Source: JBFLXB01 sp964570625 (GTDB lineage Bacteria > Nitrospirota > Nitrospiria > 2-01-FULL-66-17). Taken from it: 64,000 bases of DNA. How positions within the stretch are numbered: position 1 is the stretch's first letter; each line of letters begins with the position of its first letter. A model generated the notes under the pieces. The model saw nothing but the letters and a program-made list of their open reading frames with translations, ran no database searches and had not been told where the DNA came from. Positions 32,481 to 40,955 of the stretch are shown here, piece after piece. The stretch lies in NCBI GenBank assembly GCA_964570625.1, contig CAZMYW010000027.1, positions 186,001 through 250,000 of the forward strand, in the 5' to 3' direction. Position numbers and translations under genes: made by a program.

Positions 32481-35400
32481 CTACGGCGCGACTTCGTCCA
32501 CCCCGATCAGCCCCACGCCGGTCCCGCCGCTCACTCCGCTCAACCGCACCGTGTAGGTGCCCGGCGGCATGGTGAGCAACAGCGCCGCATCCAACCCCCG
32601 GTTCGGGTTGCTCGGCGCGTACGAGTCTGCGGACATGCCGGTTGCCAATATATCCGCCGGCGTACCACAGGCCACTGCAGGCGCGGGACACGAGCCCAGC
32701 GCCGTGCCCCAGTTGTCATTCGTCAGGACCAGGATCGCGGCCGTCAAGGGATTGTTGTCATGATCCCACTCCAGATCCATCGTGGGGTTGCCCAAGGGCC
32801 CGCCGACTCCAAAGTCCGCCAACGTCGGGCCAAAACCCCGGATCAGGATCTGTTTCGTTCCGGTGCCACTGATGATGAACCCGCCCACCTCCACATTCGC
32901 CCCGGTACCCACGAACGCCCGGGTCGAGATGTTGACCAGCCTCACGGTATGGTTGGGCTGCATATCATCCAAGCCGATCAACCCCACCCCCGTGCCCCCA
33001 CTCACGCCGCTCAACCGCGCCGTGTAGGTGCCAGGCGGCAGGGTGAGCAAGAACGCCGCGTCCAAGTGCCGGTTCGGGTTGGATGGCGCGTACGAGTCCG
33101 CGGACATGCCGGTGGCCAATATGTCCGCCGGGGTACCACAGACCACTGCAGGCGCGGGGCACGAACCCAGCGCCGTGCCCCAATCATCATTTGTCAGGAC
33201 GAGAATCGCGGGCGTGCCGGGGTTGTTGTCATCGTCCCACTCCAGATCCAACGTAGGATTCCCCAACGGCCCCACGACTCCGAAATCCGCTAGGGTCGGC
33301 CCGAAGCCTCGGATGAGCACTTGTTTGTCGCCCGTACCATCGATAATGAATCCGGCGACCGACACGTTGAAGCCAGTACCCACAAAGGAACGCGTGGAGA
33401 TGTTGATCAGCAGAGACCCTGAGAGCTTGGCCGCAAACGCGTCGGTGCCGCCGGCCAGACTCCCCTGAACCGGGTTGAGCGTGGGGAACGCGGTGGAATT
33501 GGTCTGGCCCGTGACAAAGGCCGCGCCCGCGGTGTCTGCGGCGATACCTCGGCCCAGGTCATTGCCGGTCCCACCCATATAGGTGGAGTAGGGCAAGGCC
33601 GCCCCCGCAAAGTCCACCATGGTCACAAACACGTCATTGGCGCCGCCGCCGTACGTGCCTTGCAATGAGCCCACTAAGGGGAAATTCGTCGAACTGGTTT
33701 GACCGATGACGTAGGCGTTGCCCGGGTTGTCCACGTCGATGCCGTTGCCGATGTCGGCGCCGCTCCCTCCGAGATACGTGGAGTAGGTCAATGCCGTCCC
33801 AGCCGCGTCCAGCTTGCTCACAAACGCGTCGGTGCCGCCCCCGGATGCGCCTTGTATCGGACTGGCGGTGGGGAAATCCGCTGAACCGGTCTGGCCCGCG
33901 ACGTACGCGTTGCCAGAGCTATCCAGCGCCACGCCATGTCCTTCGTCGCTGCCGCTCCCCCCTAAATAGGTCGAGTAGACGGCCAAGCCCGCGGCGTCCA
34001 ACGCCGTCACAAACGCATCAGTCCCACCGCCGCTGGCAGGTTGCACCACCCCGAGCGTGATGGGGAATCCGGTCCCGGCAGTGGACCCCGTGACGTACGC
34101 GTTGCCTGCGCTATCCGCCGCGATGCCCTGGCCGGAATCCGCGAGCGTTGCGCCTAGATACGTCGAGTACGTCAGGACCGCCCCAGCCGCGTCCAACGCC
34201 GTCACGAACCCGTCCACGCCCCCTGCGTTCGCCCCTTGCAACGGACTGGCGGTTGGAAAATCCGTCGAATCGGTTTGGCCGGTCACATACGCGTTCCCCG
34301 CGCTATCCACGGCAATGCCGTTGCCGGCCTCATCGCCGCTGCCCCCGAGATAGGTGGCGTAGGCCACCGCTCCCGCCGAATCCAGCTTGGCCACGAACGC
34401 GTCATCGCCCCCGCCCGTGGCGGGTTGCGCCACGCCTGGGGTGAACGGGAAGTTGATCGACTGGGTGAATCCGGTCACGTAGGCGTTGTTTCCGCTATCG
34501 ATGACAATGCCGTGCCCACCGTCGTTCGCCGTGCCTCCGAACACCGTGTGGTACAGAATGGCGGTCCCCGCTCCATTCAACTTGGTCACGAAGGCATCGC
34601 CCGCCCGGATTCCCGACACGTAGGCGTTTCCGGAACTGTCAATGGCAATGCCTCGACCTTGATCATTGCCGATCCCGCCCAGATACGTCGAGTAGATCAG
34701 CACCGGATCGATGATCAGGTCGTGCGCGCGGTCGTACGACACCACCTGGAAACTGTAGGCACCGCGCGGCGTCGCAGCGCTCGCATCGGCGTGCACCGTG
34801 AACGCCCCTTCCACATCCACCCGCTTGCCGTCGATCTGCTGATAGACGATGGGCTTCTTCTGCGTGATCGCGCCGTCGGTGAGCCGAATCTCGAGGTCGC
34901 CCGCTTCCGTCACGCGCAACCCCTCGATGCCCTCGTACGCAAACTCGACGATCGCGGGATCCGCTCCCGGCTTGACGATCACGTCATACTCCAGTTGCCG
35001 GTTGTTGCCGTAAAACTTCATGTCGATGCCGGGGTAGATCTCTTGGTACCGGACAGCCTGATACGTGGGAACGCCGGTCTTCCACTGCGTCGGATCGTTG
35101 CCGACGAAGTAGTTGATCTTTCCCTCCTGCAACCCCTCTGCCACGATCACCGGGTGCGGATTGCCGCCGACCGGCACGAGTGTGACCTCGGCGGTCTTGG
35201 CTGCGGGCCCGCTCAGGGAGAGAGACACCCCGCCCTCGGTGAAGGAGGTCGCGTGGCCAGGGCCTTGTTCGTAAAACATGACCGTCTGGTCCACCTGGCC
35301 GTTGTTCTGAATAAAAGACAGCGGGAGGTTCCCGTAGGCTGCTTGCACCCGCGCGTTGTTGGCGTCTTCGGCCCGCTGCGCGGTGGCGGGTGAGCCGGAT

Positions 35401-35501
35401 GTGGTCTTGGACCCTCCGGGAACATGACTGCTACTCAGGGCCAGGGCAGTGACACCCGCGAACACCAGGACCCCGCTCAGCTTTTGTGTAAATGTACTCA
35501 T
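32481..35501 (-). CDS. Secreted SBBP beta-propeller protein with two C-terminal NISTR modules
   Basis: 1006 residues. A signal peptide (to about residue 22) is followed by a DUF7948-type N-domain (PLSFIQNNGQVDQTVMFYEQ, INYFVGNDPTQWKTGVPTYQ) and about nine SBBP repeats of ~50 residues with TYLGGSG-(N)-DEGHGVALDSSGNAYVAGQT, forming a beta-propeller (residues ~265-700). Two NISTR modules follow (coding 32484-33404). It ends ..GVDEVAP. SBBP proteins are secreted and of unknown role. The shared C-terminal pair suggests the same export or attachment path as its neighbours. It has its own terminator and is not obviously in an operon. Confidence 0.85.
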   Translation of the reverse strand: MSTFTQKLSGVLVFAGVTALALSSSHVPGGSKTTSGSPATAQRAEDANNARVQAAYGNLPLSFIQNNGQVDQTVMFYEQGPGHATSFTEGGVSLSLSGPAAKTAEVTLVPVGGNPHPVIVAEGLQEGKINYFVGNDPTQWKTGVPTYQAVRYQEIYPGIDMKFYGNNRQLEYDVIVKPGADPAIVEFAYEGIEGLRVTEAGDLEIRLTDGAITQKKPIVYQQIDGKRVDVEGAFTVHADASAATPRGAYSFQVVSYDRAHDLIIDPVLIYSTYLGGIGNDQGRGIAIDSSGNAYVSGIRAGDAFVTKLNGAGTAILYHTVFGGTANDGGHGIVIDSGNNAYVTGFTQSINFPFTPGVAQPATGGGDDAFVAKLDSAGAVAYATYLGGSGDEAGNGIAVDSAGNAYVTGQTDSTDFPTASPLQGANAGGVDGFVTALDAAGAVLTYSTYLGATLADSGQGIAADSAGNAYVTGSTAGTGFPITLGVVQPASGGGTDAFVTALDAAGLAVYSTYLGGSGSDEGHGVALDSSGNAYVAGQTGSADFPTASPIQGASGGGTDAFVSKLDAAGTALTYSTYLGGSGADIGNGIDVDNPGNAYVIGQTSSTNFPLVGSLQGTYGGGANDVFVTMVDFAGAALPYSTYMGGTGNDLGRGIAADTAGAAFVTGQTNSTAFPTLNPVQGSLAGGTDAFAAKLSGSLLINISTRSFVGTGFNVSVAGFIIDGTGDKQVLIRGFGPTLADFGVVGPLGNPTLDLEWDDDNNPGTPAILVLTNDDWGTALGSCPAPAVVCGTPADILATGMSADSYAPSNPNRHLDAAFLLTLPPGTYTARLSGVSGGTGVGLIGLDDMQPNHTVRLVNISTRAFVGTGANVEVGGFIISGTGTKQILIRGFGPTLADFGVGGPLGNPTMDLEWDHDNNPLTAAILVLTNDNWGTALGSCPAPAVACGTPADILATGMSADSYAPSNPNRGLDAALLLTMPPGTYTVRLSGVSGGTGVGLIGVDEVAP
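32484..33404 (-). repeat. NISTR module pair in the SBBP protein (157 + 150 residues)
   Basis: Landmarks in each: NISTR at the start, GGFI (or AGFI), RGFGPTL, LEWD-DNNP, two Cys in SCPAPAV-CGTP, YAPSNPNR, PPGTYT, GTGVGLIG-D. The second ends at the stop codon. Confidence 0.85.
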
Positions 35502-36260
35502 GACTTACCTCCCCTGGACCGGTCGGTGAACGACGTCATGCGGACGCCAATGAAGCTGGCCCCGACATGCCAATAATCCTCACTCCGATGACTGTCACCT
35601 CGGCAGCCTGGCTGTCTTCGAGGACCGAAGATCCGCGGCTTTGCGCCCCGCCGTCGCCGGCGGTTAGCCTTGATGGAAGGTGTGTGACCTAGTACAAACG
35701 CACAAGCACTCTACTCAAAGACCCGTCTCATTTCAAGGCACCGGTCCTTAGAATAGATTGCATACCATGCGCCCGCTAGGTTTCACAACGACATTCGCTT
35801 GTCTTTTCTTACGAAAGGTTGTCAAAAGTTAACATTCCTGCTGGTTTTACCTGTGCGACAGAGCAAGCATCGACAAATGGAGCACCATGCAGCAACAGGG
35901 GGCCTTCCCCGGTTGGAGAAGGCCCCCCTCTCCGCTCCGTCATCCTACCTACGGCGAGATCTCATCCACGCCAATCAATCCCACGCCGGTACCTCTCGTG
36001 ACGAAAACCGACCTCGCGGCGTCGGAGCGGTGTCCGGGAGGTTCAATACGCAGACGGCTAACGGGGATCGACAACGGGGCAGCGCCCGGACGCGGCGCTT
36101 CGGGATCTCTGCCCGCAACCCAGACTGTATTGTGGAACGCATCCGGCCCGCGAGGGATTGGCCCTTCGGCACGATTGACTTCTTATTTTTGAAGATGAGA
36201 AACTGAAGGGCGACCGTGCGGGCCAGCGGTCGTCACGGCTTAGTCAGATCACTAGTCGTA
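35502..36260. other. Intergenic region with a relic module tail and duplicated hairpin
   Basis: 35502-35890 shows no gene; it should hold the promoter of the SBBP protein gene, but no clear hexamers stand out. 35898-35927 is a hairpin (GGGGGCCTT / AAGGCCCCC). 35949-36005 encodes on the minus strand TRGTGVGLIGVDEISP and stop, the exact tail of a NISTR module with nothing of the rest. 36006-36260 is unassigned. Confidence 0.7.
35949..36005 (-). pseudogene. Relic NISTR-module tail
   Basis: The minus strand reads RGTGVGLIGVDEISP-stop, in phase with the stop at 35949. The upstream sequence is unrelated. The hairpin 22 bp downstream parallels the module-plus-terminator order of the intact genes. 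Confidence 0.75.
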
Positions 36261-36341
36261 ATGTATTTTATGCTTGACGCCTTCACCTTTCGAATGGACG
36301 GCCAGGACGCCTTCGACGTGGATTATCTGGATTACCACTAG
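36261..36341 (+). pseudogene. Truncated higB-like toxin C-terminus
   Basis: The plus-strand frame ending TAG at 36339-36341 reads FTFRMDGQDAFDVDYLDYH, the usual C-terminal end of HigB/RelE-type toxins (..RW-DGDAYDVE-VDYH). Upstream codons are not HigB-like, so only the tail survives. It lies 28 bp before the higA-type gene. Confidence 0.65.
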
Positions 36342-36369
36342 CACCACACATCAGACAGGAGGATCGAGC

Positions 36370-36657
36370 ATGATGCACAATCCGCCACACCCCGGCGAGG
36401 TGTTTGGGGCCGATGTGTTAGAGCCCTTGGGGCTGTCGGTCACGGCCGCGGCGACGGCGCTCGGCGTGGCCCGCAAGACGCTCTCGGAGCTGCTCAATGG
36501 CCATATGGGCGTGAGCCCCCTAATGGCGGTGCGTCTCGGTCGCGCGACCAACACGACCCCTGAGAGCTGGCTGAAGATGCAGCTCGCCTATGATCTCTGG
36601 CAGACCCGCCAACAGGCAAAACGCTTGAAGGTCAAAGCCCTGGTGAAGGTGGCCTAA
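36370..36657 (+). CDS. higA: HigA-family antitoxin (XRE-type HTH)
   Basis: 95 residues, AGGAGG seven bases before ATG 36370. HPGEVFGADVLEPLGLSVTAAATALGVARKTLSELLNG is the HigA/VapI helix-turn-helix start, followed by MAVRLGRATNTTPESWLKMQLAYDLW. It should repress its own promoter and bind HigB, but the toxin gene ahead of it is only a remnant. It may now be an orphan repressor or an antidote for another toxin. Confidence 0.85.
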   Translation: MMHNPPHPGEVFGADVLEPLGLSVTAAATALGVARKTLSELLNGHMGVSPLMAVRLGRATNTTPESWLKMQLAYDLWQTRQQAKRLKVKALVKVA

Positions 36658-36753
36658 CCATCTACCCGCCGATCAGCGACGAGATCGCCGAGCACTGCCT
36701 CGGGTAAACTGGAGGCAGGCTGTCCTCGATCGTCGTGGATCGGGGGATGCTGA

Positions 36754-36787
36754 GAGGGTGGCAGGTCTGTCGGGACCGGTCACCCTC
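36754..36787 (-). terminator. Hairpin after the SGNH-module protein
   Basis: GAGGGTG / CACCCTC with an inner GGTC / GACC stem, 42 bp past the stop of the 804-residue protein on the minus strand. Confidence 0.5.
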
Positions 36788-36828
36788 GTTTCGTTTAGTC
36801 GCGATGGCGCTTCACACACTCCACGTTC

Positions 36829-39243
36829 CTACGGCGCGATCTCATCCACCCCGAACAGGCCGACCCCGGTCAGGGTACCCACCCCGCGCAGCGTGGCCGT
36901 ATACGTCCCCGGCTGGAGGGTCACCAACAGCGCGGAATCCAACCCACGATTCGGATTGCTCGGCGCATACGAGTCCGCGGACATCCCGGTGTCGATGATG
37001 TCCTGCGGGGTTCCACAGGCCACCACCGGCGCCGGGCACGAGGCCAGGGGGGTAACCCAGTTGTCATTGCTGATCACGGCCATTGCCGGCGTGTTGGGGT
37101 TGTTGTCATCATCCCACTCCAATGCCAGCGTGGGGTTGGCCAAGGCGCCCGTCACCCCGAAGCTGGTCAGCGTCGGACCAAACCCGCGGAGCAACACCTG
37201 CTTCGTGCTCGCCCCACTGATGATGAACCCACCCACGGCCACGTTGGAGTCGGTGCCGACAAAAGCACGAGTGGAAAGATTGATCAGCGTCGCGGTCTGT
37301 GCGGCATCCACGTCATCCACCCCGATCAGCCCTACCCCCGTACCGTCATTCAGGCCGCTGAGGTTCACGGTGTACGTGCCTGGCAGGAGGGCGACCAACA
37401 ACGCGGCATCGAGGTGTCGATTGGGATTGCTCGGGGCATAACTATCCGCCGACAGGCCGGTGTTCGCAATATCTTGTGGGGTGCCACAACCCATGACGGG
37501 GGGAGAAAACACTATTCCGGTGCATACTAACGGAATCAGCGGCAAGCCCCAGTCATCATTCGAGAGCACGGGAATCGCCGGTGTGTTGGGGTTGTTATCG
37601 TCGTCCCAGAACAGCTCCAATACGGGGTTGGCTAAAGCACCGGTCACGCCAAAATCGGCCAATGTCGGCCCGAACCCGCGAATCAAGACCGCTTTGCTCC
37701 CCGTCCCGCCGATGATGAACCCGCCCACGGCGACGTTGGAGTCGGTACCCACGAAGGCGCGCGTGGAGATGTTGCCCGCCGTGGGGACGGTCAGCGTGTG
37801 TGGGGTAAGCGTGAACGTCGCGACGCAGTTCTTATCCGCCGTCATCAGCACGGAGCCCGTCGCGCACTCCGCGCCATCAGGCCCGCTCCACCCGGTGACG
37901 CTCGACCCGGTGTTCGCCGTCGCCGTCACGGTCGCGGTCTGCCCTGAGTGGTAGATGCCTGCCCCCGTCGTCGTGCCTGACCCGGCTCCCGCCGGGGTGA
38001 CGGTCAGCCTGTATTGACCACTTGCTCTGGCCGATCCTAACCATGACTGCGCGAGCGCCACGTTGCCCGCTGCGCTCAGATGAGTACCGTCGCCGCCGTC
38101 ATACGAGGCGCGCAAGACGGTCGGATTGCTCGGATCGGCGAGCAGGGATGATGAATCCGAGCAGGTGTACCCATTCCTCTCGCAGATCGAGAGCAGAGAG
38201 TGGTTATACTCCGCGCGGATTGTCCGTTGAGGATCTGCGGTGAGCCAGATGGACGGGAGGATATTCGACAGCGTGACCTCATCGCCGGTGAGCCCTCCGC
38301 GGGCGAGCGCCGACAGACATCCGTCGAGACTGGCCTGCATCTGACTCAGCGTCCTGCCGCCAGCGACATCGTTGTGGCCCACATGGAGGATGATTTTTTG
38401 AGCCCCCTGGTCTACGGCCATGAGTTGCAGGCGGGCGCACACGTCGCCGATCCCGGCGCCGCCGAACCCACGATTGGCCACCCACTCGTTGCCGTCGCTC
38501 AACAGGAGGCCGAGTTGGTAGTGAGGCGGCGAGGTCTCTGAATTACCCGCTTGCTGCCGATAGGTCGAGCCGGGATCGTTTGCCCAGAGCAGTTTGCCAG
38601 CCGCGATGCTGTCTCCCATGACGAATATGTGAGGCCGGTAGATCCGCACCTCGTCGATGAGACTCGCACCCGTGGCGGATGAGCCGGTGATAAAGCGGAC
38701 CTTGGCAATCGTGGTTCCGCTGTAGGGTTTGGTGGCCCCGACCTGCACTTGTTCATCCGCCAGCCGTTTGGAGGTGGCCCGCGTGATATAGCACCGCACC
38801 GTGTACCCGGCGGGATCGACGGTGAGTGTCACTTGCTTATAGACCGAGGTGGGCCACGCCTCGGTCGCGGCGGTCGTGGCGTCGGTCCCGAAGCTGATCG
38901 TACCGCCCGTGATGTCGACGGACATCATGACGCGGTCGCTCGCATCGAGCAACTGGGCGCTGAGCGAGGCCCCGGACGCGTAGAGGGCGTCGAACTCCAG
39001 GTTGTATCGCTCGCTCGGTGCCGCGAAGGACCGCGTGGCTGAGACCACGGCCGAGCCGCTGGTATCGTCCAGCACCATCTTGGTCGAGTTCGTGACCGTA
39101 CTGATGGTCACCGTGCCGCCGGTCTGGTCCAGGGCCCAGGCTCCGAGGCCGTTGTTGAAGCGGTCCATGAAGATGAGATTGTCGGCCCATGCCGGCGATC
39201 CACTGACCAAGACCAAAAGGACTGCGGAGAGCCTTTGTCTCAT
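36829..39243 (-). CDS. Secreted SGNH/GDSL hydrolase with LamG-like N-domain and two C-terminal NISTR modules
   Basis: 804 residues: signal peptide (cleavage near AWA, residue 20), a concanavalin-like jelly-roll domain (~25-205), then an SGNH hydrolase with Ser212 in FVMGDSIAAGK, Asn291 in HVGHNDVAGG and the Asp385/His388 pair in GGDGTHLS. Next a ~70-residue InlB-like repeat (GQTATVTATANTGSSVTGWSG) and two NISTR modules (coding 36832-37773). It ends ..GVDEIAP. The enzyme probably de-esterifies polysaccharide outside the cell; substrate unknown. Module 1 carries an insert of about eight residues between the tryptophan loop and the Cys pair. Confidence 0.88.
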   Translation of the reverse strand: MRQRLSAVLLVLVSGSPAWADNLIFMDRFNNGLGAWALDQTGGTVTISTVTNSTKMVLDDTSGSAVVSATRSFAAPSERYNLEFDALYASGASLSAQLLDASDRVMMSVDITGGTISFGTDATTAATEAWPTSVYKQVTLTVDPAGYTVRCYITRATSKRLADEQVQVGATKPYSGTTIAKVRFITGSSATGASLIDEVRIYRPHIFVMGDSIAAGKLLWANDPGSTYRQQAGNSETSPPHYQLGLLLSDGNEWVANRGFGGAGIGDVCARLQLMAVDQGAQKIILHVGHNDVAGGRTLSQMQASLDGCLSALARGGLTGDEVTLSNILPSIWLTADPQRTIRAEYNHSLLSICERNGYTCSDSSSLLADPSNPTVLRASYDGGDGTHLSAAGNVALAQSWLGSARASGQYRLTVTPAGAGSGTTTGAGIYHSGQTATVTATANTGSSVTGWSGPDGAECATGSVLMTADKNCVATFTLTPHTLTVPTAGNISTRAFVGTDSNVAVGGFIIGGTGSKAVLIRGFGPTLADFGVTGALANPVLELFWDDDNNPNTPAIPVLSNDDWGLPLIPLVCTGIVFSPPVMGCGTPQDIANTGLSADSYAPSNPNRHLDAALLVALLPGTYTVNLSGLNDGTGVGLIGVDDVDAAQTATLINLSTRAFVGTDSNVAVGGFIISGASTKQVLLRGFGPTLTSFGVTGALANPTLALEWDDDNNPNTPAMAVISNDNWVTPLASCPAPVVACGTPQDIIDTGMSADSYAPSNPNRGLDSALLVTLQPGTYTATLRGVGTLTGVGLFGVDEIAP
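36832..37773 (-). repeat. NISTR module pair in the SGNH protein (164 + 150 residues)
   Basis: Starts NISTRAFVGTDSNVAVGGFI; second copy NLSTRAFVGTDSNVAVGGFI. The last module has the sub-type ending GVGTLTGVGLFGVDEI, shared with the copies at 39487 and 40430. Confidence 0.85.
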
Positions 39244-39425
39244 GGTCGAAACACCTCACTCCGCAGGTTGCGCGGCGGCGATGGCACGCCCTTGAACGTA
39301 CAGGCCCGGCCGATGCGGAAGATCGATAGGTGGCAACGATTCTACCGGATTGCGCCGAGACTTCCAAGGGAAAATGGCTTGTCACTTCTTGACCAGGCCT
39401 GTTGAAGATTAGGCTGGGGACAGAG

Positions 39426-39459
39426 AAGGCCCCGGCGAGCGAGAGTTCGCCGGGGCCTT
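39426..39459 (-). terminator. Hairpin after the truncated module gene
   Basis: 13-bp stem aaggccccggcga / tcgccggggcctt, 27 bp beyond the stop of the module remnant at 39487. The rest of 39244-39486 shows nothing recognisable. Confidence 0.65.
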
Positions 39460-39486
39460 GAGCGTATCCAATTGCACGTTCAGGAA

Positions 39487-39695
39487 TTACGGCACGATCT
39501 CATCCACGCCAAACAGCCCCACGCCGGTCAGGGTGCCCACCCCGCGCAGCGTCGCTGTATACGTCCCTGGCTGGAGGGTGACCAACAACGCGGAATCCAA
39601 GCCGCGATTCGGATTGCTGGGGGCATACGAGTCCGCAGACACCCCGGTATCGATAATGTCCTGCACCGTCCCGCAGGCCACTACCGGTGCGGGGA
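39487..39695 (-). pseudogene. C-terminal half of a NISTR module (relic gene)
   Basis: Encodes APVVACGTVQDIIDTGVSAD ... TLTGVGLFGVDEIVP-stop, the last ~68 residues of a module of the same sub-type as the SGNH protein's last module and the copy at 40430. Homology ends abruptly at ~39696, where unrelated sequence leading into a RelE-type TA module begins. Confidence 0.85.
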
Positions 39696-39711
39696 CTAAA
39701 ATTCCCGGCGA

Positions 39712-39732
39712 CCGGTCGAAGAGTATGACCGG
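39712..39732. promoter_or_regulatory. Inverted repeat upstream of the RelE-type module
   Basis: CCGGTC-N9-GACCGG, 85 bp before the antitoxin start and just past the module break. A possible operator for the TA operon. Confidence 0.35.
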
Positions 39733-39816
39733 GAAGCGTACGTTTTGACCTCAAGCCGGTCGGCGTGTTACTCTCAATTCCGGCTGATCTCACGTTTGGC
39801 GAGCACGGAGCTGCAG

Positions 39817-40011
39817 ATGGTTCCCAAAAAGGAAACGTACCTTGTTGACCACAAGGGGCAACGGAAAGCGGTCGTCCTCGACCTGGAGGACTATCGGAGG
39901 CTTCTCGAACGCCTTCAAGACCTGGAGGACATCAAGTACGTCAAGGAACACCTGACTGAGGAAACCGTCCCCTATGGCGTGGTGCGGAAGCGGATGCTCC
40001 GGAAAAAGTAG
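39817..40011 (+). CDS. Antitoxin of a RelE-type module (Phd/YefM-like)
   Basis: 64 residues from ATG 39817, GGAG six bases ahead. MVPKKETYLVDHKGQRKAVV, DLEDYRRLLERLQDLEDIKYVKEHL are typical of short RelB/Phd-like antitoxins whose C-terminal helix binds the toxin. Immediately followed by the toxin gene with no spacer. Confidence 0.75.
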   Translation: MVPKKETYLVDHKGQRKAVVLDLEDYRRLLERLQDLEDIKYVKEHLTEETVPYGVVRKRMLRKK

Positions 40012-40266
40012 TTGTACGCTGTCCTCGTCAAGAAATCCGCCACCAAGTCTCTTACACACATTCCAGCCAACGACGTCGTACGAATCGACCAACTCATTCT
40101 GAACCTGGCGACAAACCCCAGGCCTCCGCAGTGCAAACAACTCCACACTCACCCCAAGACGTACCGACTCCGACAGGGTGACTACCGGATTCTCTACGTG
40201 GTCGACGATGAACGGCGCGAGGTCACCATCTTTCGCGTCCAACATCGACGAGACGTCTACCGATAA
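40012..40266 (+). CDS. RelE/ParE-family toxin
   Basis: 84 residues from a TTG start directly after the antitoxin stop. VLVKKSATKSLTHIPANDVVRIDQLI, QLHTHPKTYRLRQGDYRILYVVDDERREVTIFRVQHRRDVYR is a classic RelE-like core with R-x-G-DYRI-Y and the final HRRDVYR. RelE toxins cleave mRNA on the ribosome. The module sits exactly between two damaged module genes. Confidence 0.88.
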   Translation: MYAVLVKKSATKSLTHIPANDVVRIDQLILNLATNPRPPQCKQLHTHPKTYRLRQGDYRILYVVDDERREVTIFRVQHRRDVYR

Positions 40267-40372
40267 ACCGGCCACCTTCTTCTCCGACCTCGGAGATGGC
40301 GATTCGCAACCGAGCGGAGTGACTGACGGATCTACGCACCTTGCTCGCCACCACCACGACGCGACGAAATAA

Positions 40373-40405
40373 CGGGGGGTCTCTCCGGCTGGAGAAGACC
40401 CCCCG
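40373..40405 (-). terminator. Hairpin after the module gene at 40427
   Basis: cggggggtct-CTCC-ggct-GGAG-a-agaccccccg, 21 bp past the stop. Similar in placement and shape to the hairpins at 32424, 35898 and 39426. Confidence 0.7.
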
Positions 40406-40426
40406 CAAAGATTATTCTCGTTCCGC

Positions 40427-40955
40427 CTAGGGCACGATCTCATCCACCCCGAACAGGCCGACCCCCGTCAGGGTGCCCACTCCGCGCAGCGTGGCCGTAT
40501 ACGTCCCTGGCGGGAGGGTGACCAACAACGCGGAATCCAACCCGCGATTGGGGTTGCTCGGGGCGTAACTATCCGACGACATCCCGGTGTCGATGATGTC
40601 CTGCGGCGTGCCACATGCCACCACCGGCGCGGGACACGAGCCCAGGGGTGTGACCCAGTTGTCATTGCTGATCACGGCTATCGCCGGGGTGTTGGGATTA
40701 CTGTCATCATCCCACTCCAGAGCCAACGTCGGGTTGGGTGGCGCGCCCGCGACGCCAAAGCTCGTGAGCGTGGGGCCGAAGCCTCGGAGCAGGACCTGCT
40801 TGGGTTCGGTTCCATCGATGATGAACCCGCCGACTTCCGCATTCGCGTCCGTCCCGACGAACGCCCGCGTGGAGATGTTGACCAGAACAGACGTGACTTC
40901 CGTCTCCACATCGTCCACGCCGATCAGGCCCACGCCCGTGCCGTTATTCACCCCC
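40427..40955 (-). pseudogene. Out-of-frame C-terminal part of the Ig-like module gene: module tail plus one full NISTR module
   Basis: The minus strand encodes GVNNGTGVGLIGVDDVETE (last ~19 residues of a module) and then one complete 150-residue NISTR module (40430-40879) ending ..GVDEIVP. It has no start of its own. It joins the upstream gene (40944-42713) at a run of five C/G (40951-40955): loss of one base would read ..NSP-GVNNGTGVGL in one frame. So it is either the frameshifted end of that gene or a recombinant join. Confidence 0.75.

Noticed and set aside
34236..35393. Plus-strand frame (385 codons) opposite the SBBP protein
   Set aside because: Shadow of a repetitive gene; its apparent repeats mirror the SBBP repeats.
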